Assembly: GCA_039545295.1 (NCBI GenBank) | Contig: BCIK01000012.1 | Coordinates: 496,001 to 560,000 of the forward strand | Length of the DNA stretch: 64,000 nucleotides | Source: Udeniomyces pyricola | Taxonomy: Eukaryota > Basidiomycota > Tremellomycetes > Cystofilobasidiales > Mrakiaceae | Direction: 5' to 3' | Shown: piece after piece, positions 42,601 through 55,131 of the stretch | How positions within the stretch are numbered: the stretch's first letter is position 1 | How the letters are laid out: every line of letters begins with the position of its first letter | The notes under the pieces: generated by a model | Seen by the model: only the letters and a program-made list of their open reading frames with translations | Told to the model about the DNA's origin: nothing | The model's database searches: none | Translations under genes and position numbers: made by a program

Positions 42601-44215
42601 GAGCCGTACTCTGGACGGCTGGAAATTCATCGACAGAGAGCGTGAGGAGAATATTGACGAGGACCCTAGCCGTGGATTCGAGTGAAACGAGACATCGTTG
42701 GAGGAGAGTCGAGGCCAATGTGGCCAAAGCGAGTCGGGCGATGGGATTGACATGCGTTTTGAGATGGGAGATCGAGACAAGTGCTGGGAGGAGTTGGGAA
42801 GAAGAGGCCGAGAGCCAGGCAGGAGTGATGGTGACCAAGAAGGAAGATGGGGTCGGGGTCGAACGTGGAAGGCTATCGTTGTTACTGCTGCTGTGATTGT
42901 TGAGAGTGGTACTGGTTGAATGGGAGAACGTCGAACGATTCGATAGGGTTGGAGAAGGCGAGATTGTGAAAGCTGAGGAGTCCGGAGAAAGGGGAGGTAG
43001 ATCATCTGATGCCGATGCTGTTCGCGACGAAGTCGAGGGTCTCCACTCTCCCGTCTGAGGATCCTCGACCCATTCGTTGAGCTCCTCCAACGTACCCGGA
43101 GCTGCTGTAGGTCCGAGTCCAAGGCCGTGAAGAACCTGCTCGTCAAAGCAACCCACGACGACGCGTTCAAGCACCGCCAGCGCCATCTTGACGACGTTGC
43201 CCTGGACACCCTTGCCGCCCCGAGTCGATGCCTGAGGAGAAACAACTTTGCACATGGTCGAGACCGCTCCCGGGAGTATGGTGGCGAGGAGATGAGGGGA
43301 TGTCGAGAGGTGGGTCGAAATGATGTGATGGAGAAGGTGGAGCGGTTGTAAAGGAGCAGGCGCAGTGATTGTCATGCCTACGAGCAAAGCGCACGAGAGT
43401 GGGAATGCGGTTTCATTCATGTCAATCAATCGGATCAGATGTTTGCTTGGTTGATGTTGTCATTGAACAAACGCGTGGAAAAGTCGAAGAACCCACCGAT
43501 GAGCAACGACAAGGTCTCTCCTAGGATCGGTAGAAAGACTTCTTGAGTCAAGAGTGCGTGAACGTCGGACCTCTCCTCCTCTTTGTCTTCCTCCTTGTCG
43601 TCGAGAGGGACGGCCAGAACGCTTCCAAGACAGTCGATCCAGCATTTGGTGCCTTGCTCGTGATCCAGTCCACCAAGCTTCCACCAACCGACGAGCATGC
43701 GCCAGACCTGTTCTCGGACTTGCTGCCTGCCTTGATCTACCTCCCAATGGCGGACGAGCGGGGCGAGGACCCTGAGGACGGCTTCTCGGATGGACGGCGG
43801 GAGGTTTGTGGGTGGATTTCGCTGGAGGAGTTGAGTGATGGGGAAGAAAATGTAGGAAGTGAGGGAGGGCGTGAGGAGCGTGCCGAGTGGAAGATGAGGC
43901 GCGGTAGGGGAGGGAAGAGGGGGTGACTGGAGGAGGATGGAGATGGCATGAAGCGAGGAGAGAACGCGAGGAGAGGAGGATGGAGAGAGTAGAGAATTGT
44001 CGAGGAGGGTGGTGCAGTGAGGTTTGAGCTACGGGAGGATGAATGCAGGGTGAAAAAAAAAAGAGGAAAGAAAGGAAGAGGGGTGAAGTGGATATGGAAT
44101 TTAGATGAACGGCATGGACACTAAGTTGAGTCGACTGGTCAGGAATATAGATCAGATGACATACGGCTCGAAAGAGATGCTGGCGAGCGATATCGGGTGG
44201 AGTGTTGAGTAGCAT
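39680..44215 (-). CDS. TTI1: TTI1, TEL2-interacting HEAT-repeat protein
   Basis: Subunit of the TTT complex (TEL2-TTI1-TTI2), which with Hsp90 matures PIKK kinases such as TOR, ATM and ATR. Three exons: 44165-44215, 43497-44028 and one very large exon 39680-43377; 1426 residues, longer than human TTI1 (about 1090) because of Ser/Pro-rich insertions. N-terminal helices are LKPHCTTLLDNSLLSPSSS and SYIFFPITQLLQRNPPTNLP. Further helical repeats follow, including HLLATILPGAVSTMCKVVSP, LLPALVSISHLKTHVNPIAR and LALATLASTLLQRCLVSLES. Late repeats include LVRAYASLALARVAHETGYA, HDIVDEVFDALDDYHGYETI, SLFTSAIAVLSPSLPSLNNA and EPFVVVEAVKVIEALARHLG. The order of these blocks matches TTI1; identification is by pattern, since HEAT proteins diverge quickly. 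It starts head-to-head with the GSKIP gene. Confidence 0.8.
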
Positions 44216-44636
44216 GAGAAGTAATTAGTGACGGTACGGGTGGAGGTATGGCCGAAGGATGGATGGGTGGTTGAATGATAATGATGATGATGATGGGGTG
44301 AACATGAACATTGTTTGCAGATTGCACTTTGTAAGTAACTATAATTATGATAATGATAATGATGATAATCAGAATCATAATAATAGCTGACTTGACGCGA
44401 CAACAAAAGAAAGACAATCGTCAATCAGTCGCGTCGTTGGCGGCGGCGATATTTGTCCTTTTTTTCTTCTTCGACTGCTTCTTTCTTCCCACTACACATA
44501 CAAATACCCTCCATATCCATATCCATATCCATATCCATATCCATATCCATATCCATATCCATATCCATATCCATATCCATATCCATATCCATATCCATAT
44601 CCATATCCATATCCACATCCACATCCATTCCACACC
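44216..44636. promoter_or_regulatory. Divergent promoter: TTI1 / GSKIP-domain gene
   Basis: 421 bases between head-to-head starts, with ATAATG-type AT-rich microsatellite at 44275-44390 and the hexanucleotide array at 44511-44616. Confidence 0.6.
44511..44616. repeat. (CCATAT)n hexanucleotide array
   Basis: About 17 near-perfect copies of CCATAT, decaying to CCACAT at the right end, finishing 20 bases before the ATG of the GSKIP-domain gene. Being six bases long it stays open in all frames and produces spurious Ile-Ser, His-Ile, Asp-Met and Trp-Ile repeat proteins. Confidence 0.97.
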
Positions 44637-45076
44637 ATGACCATCACTTCCCACCATCAACCCTTCCATCCAGCCGAACTCAACCAGGCCCTCCAAGAGG
44701 ATCTCGCCCAACACCTCATCCACTCCTTCACCCACCTCCCCCATTCCGACAACAGCTATGCCACAGCCCACGTCACCTTGCTCGAGGGGGGCTCACCCAT
44801 CCAACTCTTCCTGACCGACCAAGGCTTTGCTGTCAGTCTTGCTACCCGTCCATCACCCTCATACCCCACCCAGCCAGTCCTCGACTGACCCGCCTCTCCT
44901 CTTTCTTCACCCAGCTCTCAACCGACCCACACACCCGGCACGAAACACTGCCGAATCTCTTGTCGTCGCTCTCGCCTCTCTACCAACAGAAATGGAACGA
45001 GACCCTCTTTGACAAGCTGATTGCTCTCAGCAACGAGCGAGCGCAATCATCGCTGGAACAGTCTCCAGGGGAATGA
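44637..45076 (+). CDS. GSKIP-domain small protein
   Basis: Two exons, 44637-44831 and 44915-45076, give 118 residues. The domain shows ATAHVTLLEGGSPIQLFLTD, then QGFALSTD, then ETLPNLLSSLSPLYQQKWNE and TLFDKLIALSNE. This is the beta-strand, beta-strand, helix pattern of the GSKIP fold, where members read LTTLEGxxYxIELTxxGxxV followed by YESIxxLLDxISPLYxxxF. In animals GSKIP binds GSK3-beta and PKA; the same domain is found N-terminal in CLU/TIF31-type proteins. The role of the free-standing fungal form is not established. It starts immediately after the hexanucleotide array. Confidence 0.76.
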
Positions 45077-45611
45077 GCTCCAGGGGGAGGGGAACTTGAG
45101 GCGATCCAAAGCCCTCGGCGCGGTCTTGATACGGTACAACGACCGCCGTATTTGCAAACAGTAAATGGACGTACGTGGGTTTGATCGCTGTCGCGACGTT
45201 CCTCGCCCGGACTACCTTGCACAGGTCTAAGCTCCCTTGACAACTAGACCATATGAGCATACCTAGTCGAGGGATACCGATATCGAACGTCGATCAAGCA
45301 GACGGGGAGCGAAGGTTGCGATGGGATTGGCCATCTAGCTATATATGATTATGATGCATGCGTCATGTAGATCAATTGTCCAGTCGATCGAGGGGCTCCC
45401 AGCCACTCGGCATGCCATTATATTATTGCAGGAGGTTCAAGAAGAAGAAGAGAGGAAGAAAGGGAGAGAAAAAAAAAAGAAGAAAAAAAAAGAGAGAAAG
45501 CGATCGTCATCGTGTTCAACATGATTCCCTTTTCGATCCCTTTCCCTTCCTCATCCACCACCACCCTTTCCTGTCCTCCCCCTCCCCCTTTTCTCCCCGT
45601 CTCCCTTTATC
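45077..45611. other. Intergenic: GSKIP 3' flank and TOM70 promoter
   Basis: 535 bases between two plus-strand genes, with a purine-rich A/G stretch at 45434-45498 and a CT-rich leader before the TOM70 ATG. No other gene seen. Confidence 0.6.
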
Positions 45612-48600
45612 ATGACGACCACCATCGGACCTCTTCACGGCCTCGGTGCTGTCCCTCCCCCTACTCCTCACGCTCCTCCCGCGAACCTCATCCACCCTCC
45701 AACCAGCTCGACGGGTTCTATCCAAGCCTTCATCCAGCAGAACAAGAAGACCATCCTCGTTTCGGCTGCCGCTGCCGCCGCTATCGGCGCCGGTTACTAC
45801 TACTACTCGACTTCCATCTCTCCCAAGTCGTCCTCTTCCAAGGACAACAAGACCGACACCACCAGCACGAGCGCTCCTGGCAGCTCCGTTGGCAGCAAGA
45901 AGAAAAAGAAGAGCAAGTCCAAGTCGTCCGCCGCTTCGTCGGCGACTGGCAAGAAGTCGGTCAATGACCCGGATGGACCTTTGCTCGAGGAGGTAATCCC
46001 TCCTCCTCCCAAGGAAGAGAAAGCCAAGGAACAGCCAGCTGCTGCTGTCGATCTTGAAAAGGGCAGCGTCGAGGAGGAGAAGAAGCGAGACGAGGCTCCA
46101 AAGAAGTCTGATGGTGAGTTTCGTCATCTCCGTTTGAGCTCTAGACGCTTGGTTCTGCGGCTAGAATGTCATTTATCATGAGCGATCGAGTGATAGGCCC
46201 AAGGGACTCGGCATATGTGCTTGTGTCGGAGGCGGTCCCGGCAAAGGACCCTGCAGGGGTGAAGGCAGATCAAGGAAAAGGACGGGCGAGGAATGATGAT
46301 GGACGCGAAGCGCTCTTGATTCCTTCCTCTGGCCTGTCTTTCCCCGTGGATGGGACCGCTCGTGTCTCATTGGAATACACCCGAACACCTAAGTCGTTCA
46401 CTCGCACGCTACCAACGTCGGAATAGGGGTGGGCCACGCCAGTGTCACCGTACGAGTACGCTGACCGAGACCGTAATCCTCGGTCGACATTCGCGTCGTT
46501 CGGTCGCCATGGGAAGGGTGTGTGTGTCTGTGGAAAGATCGCTGTATCTCTGCCCGCATACGCCTAACCGCATGGCGTCTGCAATTTATCATGTCTCTGA
46601 TATACTCGTCGTGAATCGTCCCACTGAGACCCCTTACCCGAAATTGTCGTGTTCATCGCAGATATCCCCGAGCCGACGGCTCAGGAAGTCGAGGCTATGT
46701 CCAAGGAGGTGAGTCTCGTTCCAATTGCCCTTTCCTCTCACGTGGATCAACCCATCGTCTGACTTGTCTTCCTCTCCTTTCCACCCTTTTCTCTGATAGG
46801 ACCGTACTTCGCTCGCTACTCTTCTTAAGTCGCGAGGAAACGCGACGTTTGCCAAAAAGGACTTTGCCGCTGCGATTGACTACTACTCGCGCGCCATTGC
46901 CGTCTCGCCCGAGGAATCTTCCATCTTTTACTCCAACCGAGCCGCGTGTATGTTCCCTCAGCTCCAACATTCCATACTTTCGTGTCAATCATTGGACAGT
47001 GATATTTCGATTGAACGATAAAGGCTCACCTATCATCTCCTCTCCTCCCCTTCGTCTCTCAGCTTACAACTCTCTGACTCCGCCTCAGCACGACAAGGTC
47101 ATCGCCGACTGCGACTCTGCTCTTCGACTTGACCCGGTTTATATCAAGGCCCTTCGACGACGAGCCGCTGCTCTCGAGGCCCTCGACCGAGACGAGGAGG
47201 CTGTCCGAGGTTCGTCATCCTTTTTCTGTTCTTGTGCTTGGTCGTTTAGACGTCTTCCACGTTCTCATCTTTCCCACCAGACTAAACCGGAAGATTGAAC
47301 CTGATGATGCTCTTTCCTGCGTCTTCGTCCATCATCTTAGACTACACTGTTCTCACCCTTCTTGAGGCTTCGGAGCCCCAGAAGCCCCAGAAGGCCGGCG
47401 TCAAGGTCGAGCAGAACAGCGATCTTCTCGAGGCTGCCCTCAAGAAGATGGCGACCCGTGAGGCTCAAGAGACCCTTCGAGTACGTGTTTGTTTCTGCGA
47501 TTATTTGTTTTTCTTTTCAGGAAGAGGTAGAGAGTCTAGAGTGCTTTCTGGGCACTTGGACGGTCTTGAGGGCCCCCTCCTCCCTTCTTCAGAGGTTCCC
47601 TTCTGCGTACACACCGTTCTGATATTCGTTCATCTTGCTCTTCCTTGCCCGGACTCAGACTCGAACGATCCAACTCCCCTCGTCTACTTTCATCAACGCC
47701 TACCTCGATGCATTCCGTCCCCACCCTGCTCCCGCTCTCCCATCCGACCCGACTCAGGCCGACGAAACGCTTGACATGGCTTTCAAGGCTCTCGCCGCTG
47801 GCGACCACACCCACGCCTTTACGCTGGCGGGCGAGGCGCTTGGACAGGGCATCACGAGCACCGAGGGCAAGGCCGAGGCTCTCAACTTGAGGGGAACTTT
47901 CAAGTGAGTCGCTCCGTAAAGGTTATCAGTGATATGGAAATATCACTCTCTCGTGCACGGCCTCACAACCAACGAAAGGCGGCGGTCACTATCATGGATG
48001 TTCGTCGAACAGTTATTGACACGCTTCTTCCGCAACTCGCCCTCCCTCCCTCCCCCCTCTCCCGACGACTCCCATTTCTTTTCTCTTACCTCTTCCCTTC
48101 CATCTCTCTCCTTCTCTTGATCTCTTGACCTGAATTTATCGCTGTTGTCGCCACCTTAAAGGTTCCTCATCAACGACCGAGAGGGTGCGAAGAGCGACTT
48201 TGAAGAGTCGATTGCGCTCATGCCGTCGCTCGTTCAGAGCAGAATCAAGTTGGCTTCGGTTCACATGGAACTTGGTGCGTCGTTTCAGGGTTTATTTCTT
48301 CATGGATTGTGTTGACATTGTCTAACCTCCTTGCTTCTGTTCGTTCATCTCTCTCCTATCTATTCACTCTCATCACATATTACCTGAATTCTTTCCCGAA
48401 TCCAGGCGACATCAACGACACCTTTGGAGACTTCCAAGCTGCCATCGCTCAAGCGCCCAATGACCCGGACATCTACTACCACCGAGGTCAGGTCTACTTC
48501 ATCGCCGGCGAACTCGACAAGGCCATTGACGATTACACCAAGTCATGCGAGCTCGACGATACGTTCATCTTCTCCCACGTCCAGCGGGCCGTGACGGAGT

Positions 48601-49703
48601 ACAGGTTGAACCGGTCGGGCGCGGCTATGGCGAGCTTTAGGAAGATTTTGAAGAAGTTCCCCGAGAGAAGCGAGCCTTACAACTACTAGTGAGTATTGGG
48701 AATGTAAAGGGAGGTATAAGTTGAGGCAGGGTTGCGGTTTTTGTGTACTCATGCATCTTCCTCTCTCGCTCTTCTTTCTTGACTCTCGTCCCCTTTTTCC
48801 AGCGGTGAACTCCTCCTCGCTGAGGAGCGCTATGAAGACTCGATCGACAAATTTGATAAAGCCATCTCGATCGAAGCCGCCCGGACGGACCGCCACAAGA
48901 ACGTCTTGCCGATGGTCAACAAGGCCAACTGTCTGCTCCGGTGGAAGGAGGACTTTGTCGCGGCCGAGGCGTTGATTGAAGAGGCGTTGAAGATCGATGC
49001 TGAGTGCGACGTCGCGGTAGTGACGTTGGCGCAGTTGAGCTTGCAGCAGGGCAAGTTGGAGAGGGCGATTGGCATGTTTGACAAGGCGAGGGAGATTGCG
49101 AGGACTGAAGAGGAGTTGGTCCAAGCGGTGAGTCGTCCTCTTGTGTTTTGTTTTGTTGGGAGAAGTAAACGGATTTGTTACAAGACCTTTTCCAAAAAGT
49201 GCCCTTTTTGACTAAACCGCTTACCTCTTTGTGTTTAATTCCCCCCCCCCCTTTCTCTTCCCTTCCGTTCACCTCCTCGAACCCATCTTATTCCCTTGCT
49301 TCTCTCCTCTTTTTCTTGCCCAACCTTTGTTCGTCCGTGCCTTGTCTCCATCCCGACAATCAGACGACTTTCTACTACGCCACGAAAGCCCAGAAGGCCT
49401 TCTCGGAGAACTACCCGGACCAACACAAAAAGGTTCGTCTTCTTTCTTCTCCGGCTTTTGTTTCAAACGCTCTCTTTCTCTCTCCCCCTCTTTTTCTCTT
49501 CACCTGGGTAGGGTCCTGTCTGTGGACAAATTATGGAGTGATAACTAGATCCTAACGCATGCCCATTATCTCTCTTCCTTCATTCTTTCCCTTCCCCCTC
49601 CCCCCCCCCTTTATACCTCCTTCGCTGGGTTTCTCGTTCGTCCGCGTAGATCTCGGAGATGATGGAGCAGATGCAGGCGTTCCAAAAGAGCATCCAGCAA
49701 TAA
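45612..49703 (+). CDS. TOM70: TOM70, mitochondrial outer-membrane import receptor
   Basis: Receptor of the TOM translocase that binds hydrophobic precursors and Hsp70/Hsp90 clients through TPR repeats. Eleven exons: 45612-46113, 46662-46708, 46800-46947, 47063-47209, 47341-47480, 47659-47903, 48162-48274, 48406-48688, 48803-49127, 49364-49432, 49650-49703; 690 residues. N-terminal anchor at about residues 46-66 (KKTILVSAAAAAAIGAGYYY), then a Lys/Ser-rich and acidic linker. The clamp TPRs begin LKSRGNATFAKKDFAAAIDY, then SNRAASYNSL and KALRRRAAALEAL, carrying the Asn/Lys/Arg carboxylate-clamp pattern. C-terminal TPRs include YYHRGQVYFIAGELDKAIDD, YYGELLLAEERYEDSIDKFD and LAQLSLQQGKLERAIGMFDK. 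The protein ends MEQMQAFQKSIQQ. Family length is about 600-620, the excess lying in the linker. Introns 9 and 10 have C-homopolymer tracts. Confidence 0.96.
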
Positions 49704-50310
49704 AAAAACCCCAACCAAACAAAGTCACCAACACAGAAGAGTAACGTGAACAAAGAAAGACAATCAAACTTCCCCCTCCCCCACCCCCTTGCTTTTCCTC
49801 CTCCCTCTAAGGTGTATCTATAAACCTCCGCGATCTTCTCCCTTTCCTCCCGCCCCTTCCTACCCTACCCTATCACTATTTCCGAAGCTCTTCTAGCTAA
49901 ACCTGGCTTGATGAATTCTCTCCATTTTTCTTTTCCTTTTCCTTTCCGACCCCTCTCCCTCCGCCCGTTTCCCGGTCTCGTTTTACGCCCTGAAGGAAAT
50001 CATACCTACCCGCTCCATCTCTTTCTCTCTCCTTTTCACTCTCTTTCCTCGACTCGATCTCGTTCGATCTGATTGGGGAGTTTGGCATTTTCGATCTCAG
50101 TCAAGTCACTCACTTAAGTCTATCGCTGTTGGATCGATCTTTTTTTTCTTCTTCTCCTTTTTATTTTCCTTTTCTTTTGTTTTTCCTTCTTCTTTTTCCA
50201 TCTATTTTGTCCTTTCCTTTCCATTTTCTAATATATATATATATATATATGTATATCCTTTCGGAACCTCGTCCTTCTCTTTCTTCTCTTCTTTTCTCGT
50301 TTCGATCTTT

Positions 50311-50344
<34 letters not shown>

Positions 50345-51604
50345 TGAAGGGTTTTGATGTTCTCTTCCATTGATTTACACACACAAAGAAGAAGAAGAAG
50401 AAAAACACACATCAATAGACAAACGGGGAACCCTTTTTTTTTTTTTTGAGAGAGAGATCGTCATCTATTCACGAAGGGATCAAACGGTGGGGCTTTTGCT
50501 TGGCCGGCCCCAATGGGAATCGAAATGATGGCAAAGCTTTATGCAAGCATGATGATGATGATGATGATGATGGGCTCCCCATGATGCCGCCGAATGGTTT
50601 CCAAACTCATGCGTCAACTTAAAAAAAAAAAAACATACGGGTCTTCATGTTTTTTTTTTTCTTCTTCTTCTTTTTTTTTTTTTTTTTTGACACGTACGTC
50701 ACTTATACATCCATTTCCTCTCATAATATCAAAGGCAAAAAAAAAAAAAAGCCGTCAGTAGCGTCATTTCGACGTTGACGTCGACGTCGATGTGGGTGGG
50801 GGTCTTCTCGTCCATAGCAAATCGGATGCAGGGGAAGAATATGCAAGGCAACGGTACGTAACGCGATACAGGTATGATGTATGTATGTATGCATATATAT
50901 GTTTGATGATCATGCTATAACGACGTCTCACGATCAAAGCGTGCACGCACACGCACAGAGGAAAAAGAAGAAGGAAACGAAGCGAGAAGAAGCAAAGGTG
51001 AAGAAGGTCGGAAGGAAGAAGGGGTTGAGAAGGAACTGAAGAGACGGAATGGCATGGATGGATGGATGGAAGAAAAGAAAGAAGAAAAAGAAGAAAAAGA
51101 AAAGATAAAAGGACGATTGATTGATATTGCCCCCCCCCCCCCTTCTGGCTTTCCTACAGGAGCTAAGGGGGTTGATATCATGATCGGATCCATCGAGTAG
51201 GGAGGTTTTGGGATGATGATGATGATGATGATGATGGAGTAACCCTCAAGAAACCGCGCGCGCGAGGGATCGGGAAGAGATCGTTGCAGCAAGGTATAAA
51301 GAAGGAAGGGCTTGGAAGAGTGTTGTTGATGATTTTGTTTTGTTTTTTCAAGGAAGAGAGGGAAGGGGAAAGGAGGGAGGGAGGGAGGGGGGGAGTAAAG
51401 AAGGAAAGAGTGCAAACGACGTCCGTGTGTTTGTTCGGAATCGGACCGGAGAAAGAGAAGAAGAAGCAAGGAAAGATGGGATTTGCCAAAGAAGGACGAA
51501 GAAAAAGAACCGAAACAAAACAAAACAAAAAAAAGGGGGGGGGGGGTTGGGGGGAAAAGGGTTGATGGGTTGGTGTGAGCAGTGAGGTAGTTCAAACATC
51601 CTTT
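49704..51604. other. Intergenic, convergent, simple-sequence-rich
   Basis: 1.9 kb between the TOM70 and GATA-factor stops. It is made of CT-rich sequence, an AT dinucleotide run (about 50229-50256), a 31-base G tract (50313-50343), several poly-T and poly-A tracts (50435-50448, 50650-50688, 50737-50750), GAT trinucleotide runs (50550-50572, 51213-51236) and a C run at 51130-51142. Open frames in it translate simple sequence. No gene seen. Confidence 0.7.
50313..50343. repeat. 31-base G homopolymer
   Basis: Uninterrupted run of 31 G. The true length is uncertain because such tracts are difficult to sequence. Confidence 0.8.
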
Positions 51605-53483
51605 TCATGACGAAGCAGGAGAAGGTGAAACCATTCCTTCTTCCAAGGGAGGAGTCGGAGCGACTCCCAACGTTTGGGAATCCCTAACACCCTGTCGCTC
51701 CTCCACCTCCACCTTGGCCTTGCTCTCCTGCTCTTCCTCCTTTTCCCCTGGTCCTTCCGCCGTTGGCAGTCCGACGTCATGAGCGAGAGACATGCTAACG
51801 TCGCCTCCCCCCGCCAAAGTCAGATCGCTTCTCTCCGCAGCCTCTTCGATCCCACTCTGATCCTCCTCGCCTTGCTTCTTCTGCTCCCCGACAATCCCAT
51901 TCGTCTCCTCTTCCTGCTTGACTTCTCTTTCCTCCTCCTCGTCCTCCTCCCTCTCATCCACCTTCATCTCCCTTGACTCCCCATCTGTCATCTCCTGATC
52001 CATCTCCACCCCATGTCTCATCTGTTCTTCCCGACTTCCCTCTTCTCCACCCCTTCCCAACCCCTCTTCCTCCCCCGTTTCCACTCCCACCACTCCCACC
52101 ACCCCCTTATCTCTTCCCTCTTCTTCATCGCCACCATCTCCTCCCATCTCTGACCCAACGTTTGAAATCCTCCACACCGGTGATTTCTTCCCAACCGTTC
52201 GATCCCTCATCCGCCTCATCCCCAACGCTCCAACGCCATCTCTCATCCCTTCTCCCACCGGAGTCGCACGAGAAGCCGACAGCGCCAAAGACGAAAGCGG
52301 TGACGTCGGTTCCGGTGGTCCGACGACGGCAACGCCAACGGTCGCGCAAGGTGGAACGATCCCATTCTCATCCGGTACAGATGGTTCAACCGACATAGCA
52401 GAGGACGACGTCGTCATCATCAAGGGATGATCATCACCCCCTCCTCTTCCTTGTGGTTGGGATCCCAAACCGTTCTCATGAGTCGTCATTCCCAAGAGGT
52501 GAGTGACGGTTCGGAGGTTGAGTTCGGTTCGATCCAACATGAGTTGCAGCCAAGATTTCCCCACAGAGAGCTCGGTTCTCCACGCGACGAGGTCCGCCGT
52601 CGACGCTGTCAATGGCGTCGTCGTCGTCGTCGTTGCTGCTGCTGCTGCCGTCGAAGAGCCAACGAGAGGAGGTTGTTTCGGATGGTGATGGTGGTGATGA
52701 TGATGGTGAGGATGAGGAAGACCATTAGCATTGGCTGCCGCCGACCCCCCATGAGAGAGAAGCGGGATGTAAGACCCTTGATGAGGTGAAGGCGCGAGTT
52801 TCGGGCTCGTCGAGTTGAAAGCCGATGATGATGGCATCTCAGCGCTTGACGAAGCTGTCGAGGCTAACTGAGCGAGGGAGGAAGCATGAGAAAGGTGAGC
52901 CTCATGATGATGAGGATGGGACGACGACGACGACGACGAGGTGAATCGACCGTTGGCGTTGCGTACGGCCGAAGGCGTCGAGGAAGACGATGAAGAGGAA
53001 GCGTAAGCGTTGGTCGTATTAGTAGGATGGGAAGTATACGGCATAGGGCTGATAGCCCGTCTCCCATCAGCGGCCGAAAAGTCATTGCCACCGATGGGCG
53101 AACCTCGGCCATAAGGCGAGCTCATGATGGGTGCTTCCATGTTGGATTTGAACGACGGGATCGGAGGGGCAGGTGGACCTTGAATCGAAGAGATAGGATT
53201 GTGCGTCGAGAGGGGAGGGAAGATGGACGATGGACCCGGAAGATGGGGATGAGACGACGATGAGTAGTGGGGCTGATGAGAAGCAAAGGACGAAGCAGGC
53301 GGGTAGACGGGATAGGTTGAGTGATGTTGCTGTTGCTGTTGTTGCTGCCGAGAGGGTTGCTGTGAAAACTCTGACGAGCCTCCGGCCGTCGGAGCGTGCT
53401 GCTGACCGCCATCGACTCCGGCCGAAATTGGATCTCGGATGGGAGGAAGCTCAATCCCTTGGTTCGACTCGTCGTGAAGCTGT

Positions 53484-53514
<31 letters not shown>

Positions 53515-55094
53515 CTCCTCCGTTGGCAAACTCGTCGCTCCGTCTCCGACTGGTCGAGCCGCTTCGCGAATCCTTCGCCTGAGTAACGGCACCAGTGACC
53601 GAATCATCGTCGGCCGACTCTGAGTCCGAGGCCGCGCCTCCAGCAGAATCCATCGCCTGAGACTTGCGTTTGCGTGACGGTCGAGACGACGACGACCGGA
53701 GAGATTCGTCTGCAGTCTTTGAGCGCGTAGAGGGACTCGAGTCGTACGTTTGCTGCTGGGTACGAGAGAAGCCCCCCGTCGTGGACTGGATGGGGTATGA
53801 ATGGTAGCTAGAAGCAAACTGATTGATCTGCTGTTGCTGCTGGCTGGTCGTCGAGGGTTGACCATAAGCTTGAGTTGTCGAGCGAGAGACCGACATGAGA
53901 GCCTCTGCCGCATCTTGTTGGGATGTATCCTCATCGACCGTTGGAGGCTGTAAAAAGATAGGTGAGAGCGAAAAAAAAAAAGCCAACAGTCAACTACCAC
54001 ATACAACACATGCCCCCTGTTTCCTTGACTGACAAAAGAGGAAGAAGAAAAAGAAGAGGGAAAAGACGAACCTCTGACAAAGCTGGCGTTCTTTCCGCTG
54101 CCGTCGCCGCTCTCGTCCTCTCGCGATTCTCGCGATTCTCTCGCGTCTGAGGCTCCTTGGCAGGGGTCCCGCTCGAAGTAGGGGTCGTCCCTCCAGCGGC
54201 GGGGACTCGCTTCCGTCGCTTGATGACCGTCTTCTTCATGGTGACAGGTCGAGAGGTGCCATGCAACTTGTAGTAGAGACCTGCAGGAAGAACGCCGACA
54301 GAGAAGTCACAGGATGTACGGCAGACAGAAAGAAAGAACTCCGACTCAGTCAGCGGGCAATCCTTATAGACAAAGACCAGCGGGACAGATGTGGGGACAA
54401 GTAGCACGTAAAACACAAATCGTGAAATGGGGCAGAGGGGACAGCGAGCCAGAGGGAAGCGGCGATACGAATATCAAAAGCAAGGGAGCGAGAAGGAAAA
54501 CAAACAAATCAAATAAAACAGAATGCACAACGCACCACAAGCGTTACAAGTCGTGTTGCCATCTGCATCTCGTCTCCAAAGCGGGGTTGTGCTCGTCTTG
54601 CAATTGACACAGGTAATACCAGCCGCTTGAGTAGCCGTGATTCCGGTGACGCCTCCACCGCTTCCGCTCGCAGCGTAAGAGGACGTGGCCATAGTGCTCG
54701 GGACGACGCCCGATGCGAGCTGATTTTGGACGTCCGAGTTGTTGAGCGACGGGCAGCCTGTACAACCAGCTTTGCCACCCATGCCGTTGCAGTGACCATC
54801 GCCGGGACAGGTACCGATGGTGGGTGGCGGGGTTGGAATGCGAACGGTTGAGGTGGTAGGTGCGGCGACTTGGTGAGATGGGGTAGGTGGTTGTTGCAGC
54901 TGCTGCTGTTGATGGGAAAGATGAGGTTGGTGATGATGCTGTTGTTGGTGCTGATGGTGTTGCTGCTGCGGCTGCTGTTGATGGGCGAGCTGCGCTTGCT
55001 GATGGGCAGGGACATATGAATGTGGGTAAGAAGCATGGGTGGACCCATTGGGTGGGAACGGCGACTGCTGCTGCTGCTGTGTTTGAACCTGTGT

Positions 55095-55131
<37 letters not shown>

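Noticed and set aside
44421..45076. Long open frames coding Ile-Ser, His-Ile, Trp-Ile or Asp-Met repeats
   Set aside because: They translate the CCATAT array in several frames and on both strands; a repeat unit of six bases keeps all frames open. Only the frame starting at 44637 has a domain.
53122..54009. 295-codon minus-strand frame overlapping the GATA-factor last exon
   Set aside because: It is a shifted frame of the Gln/Ser-rich exon. The other frame continues in phase from the zinc-finger exons.
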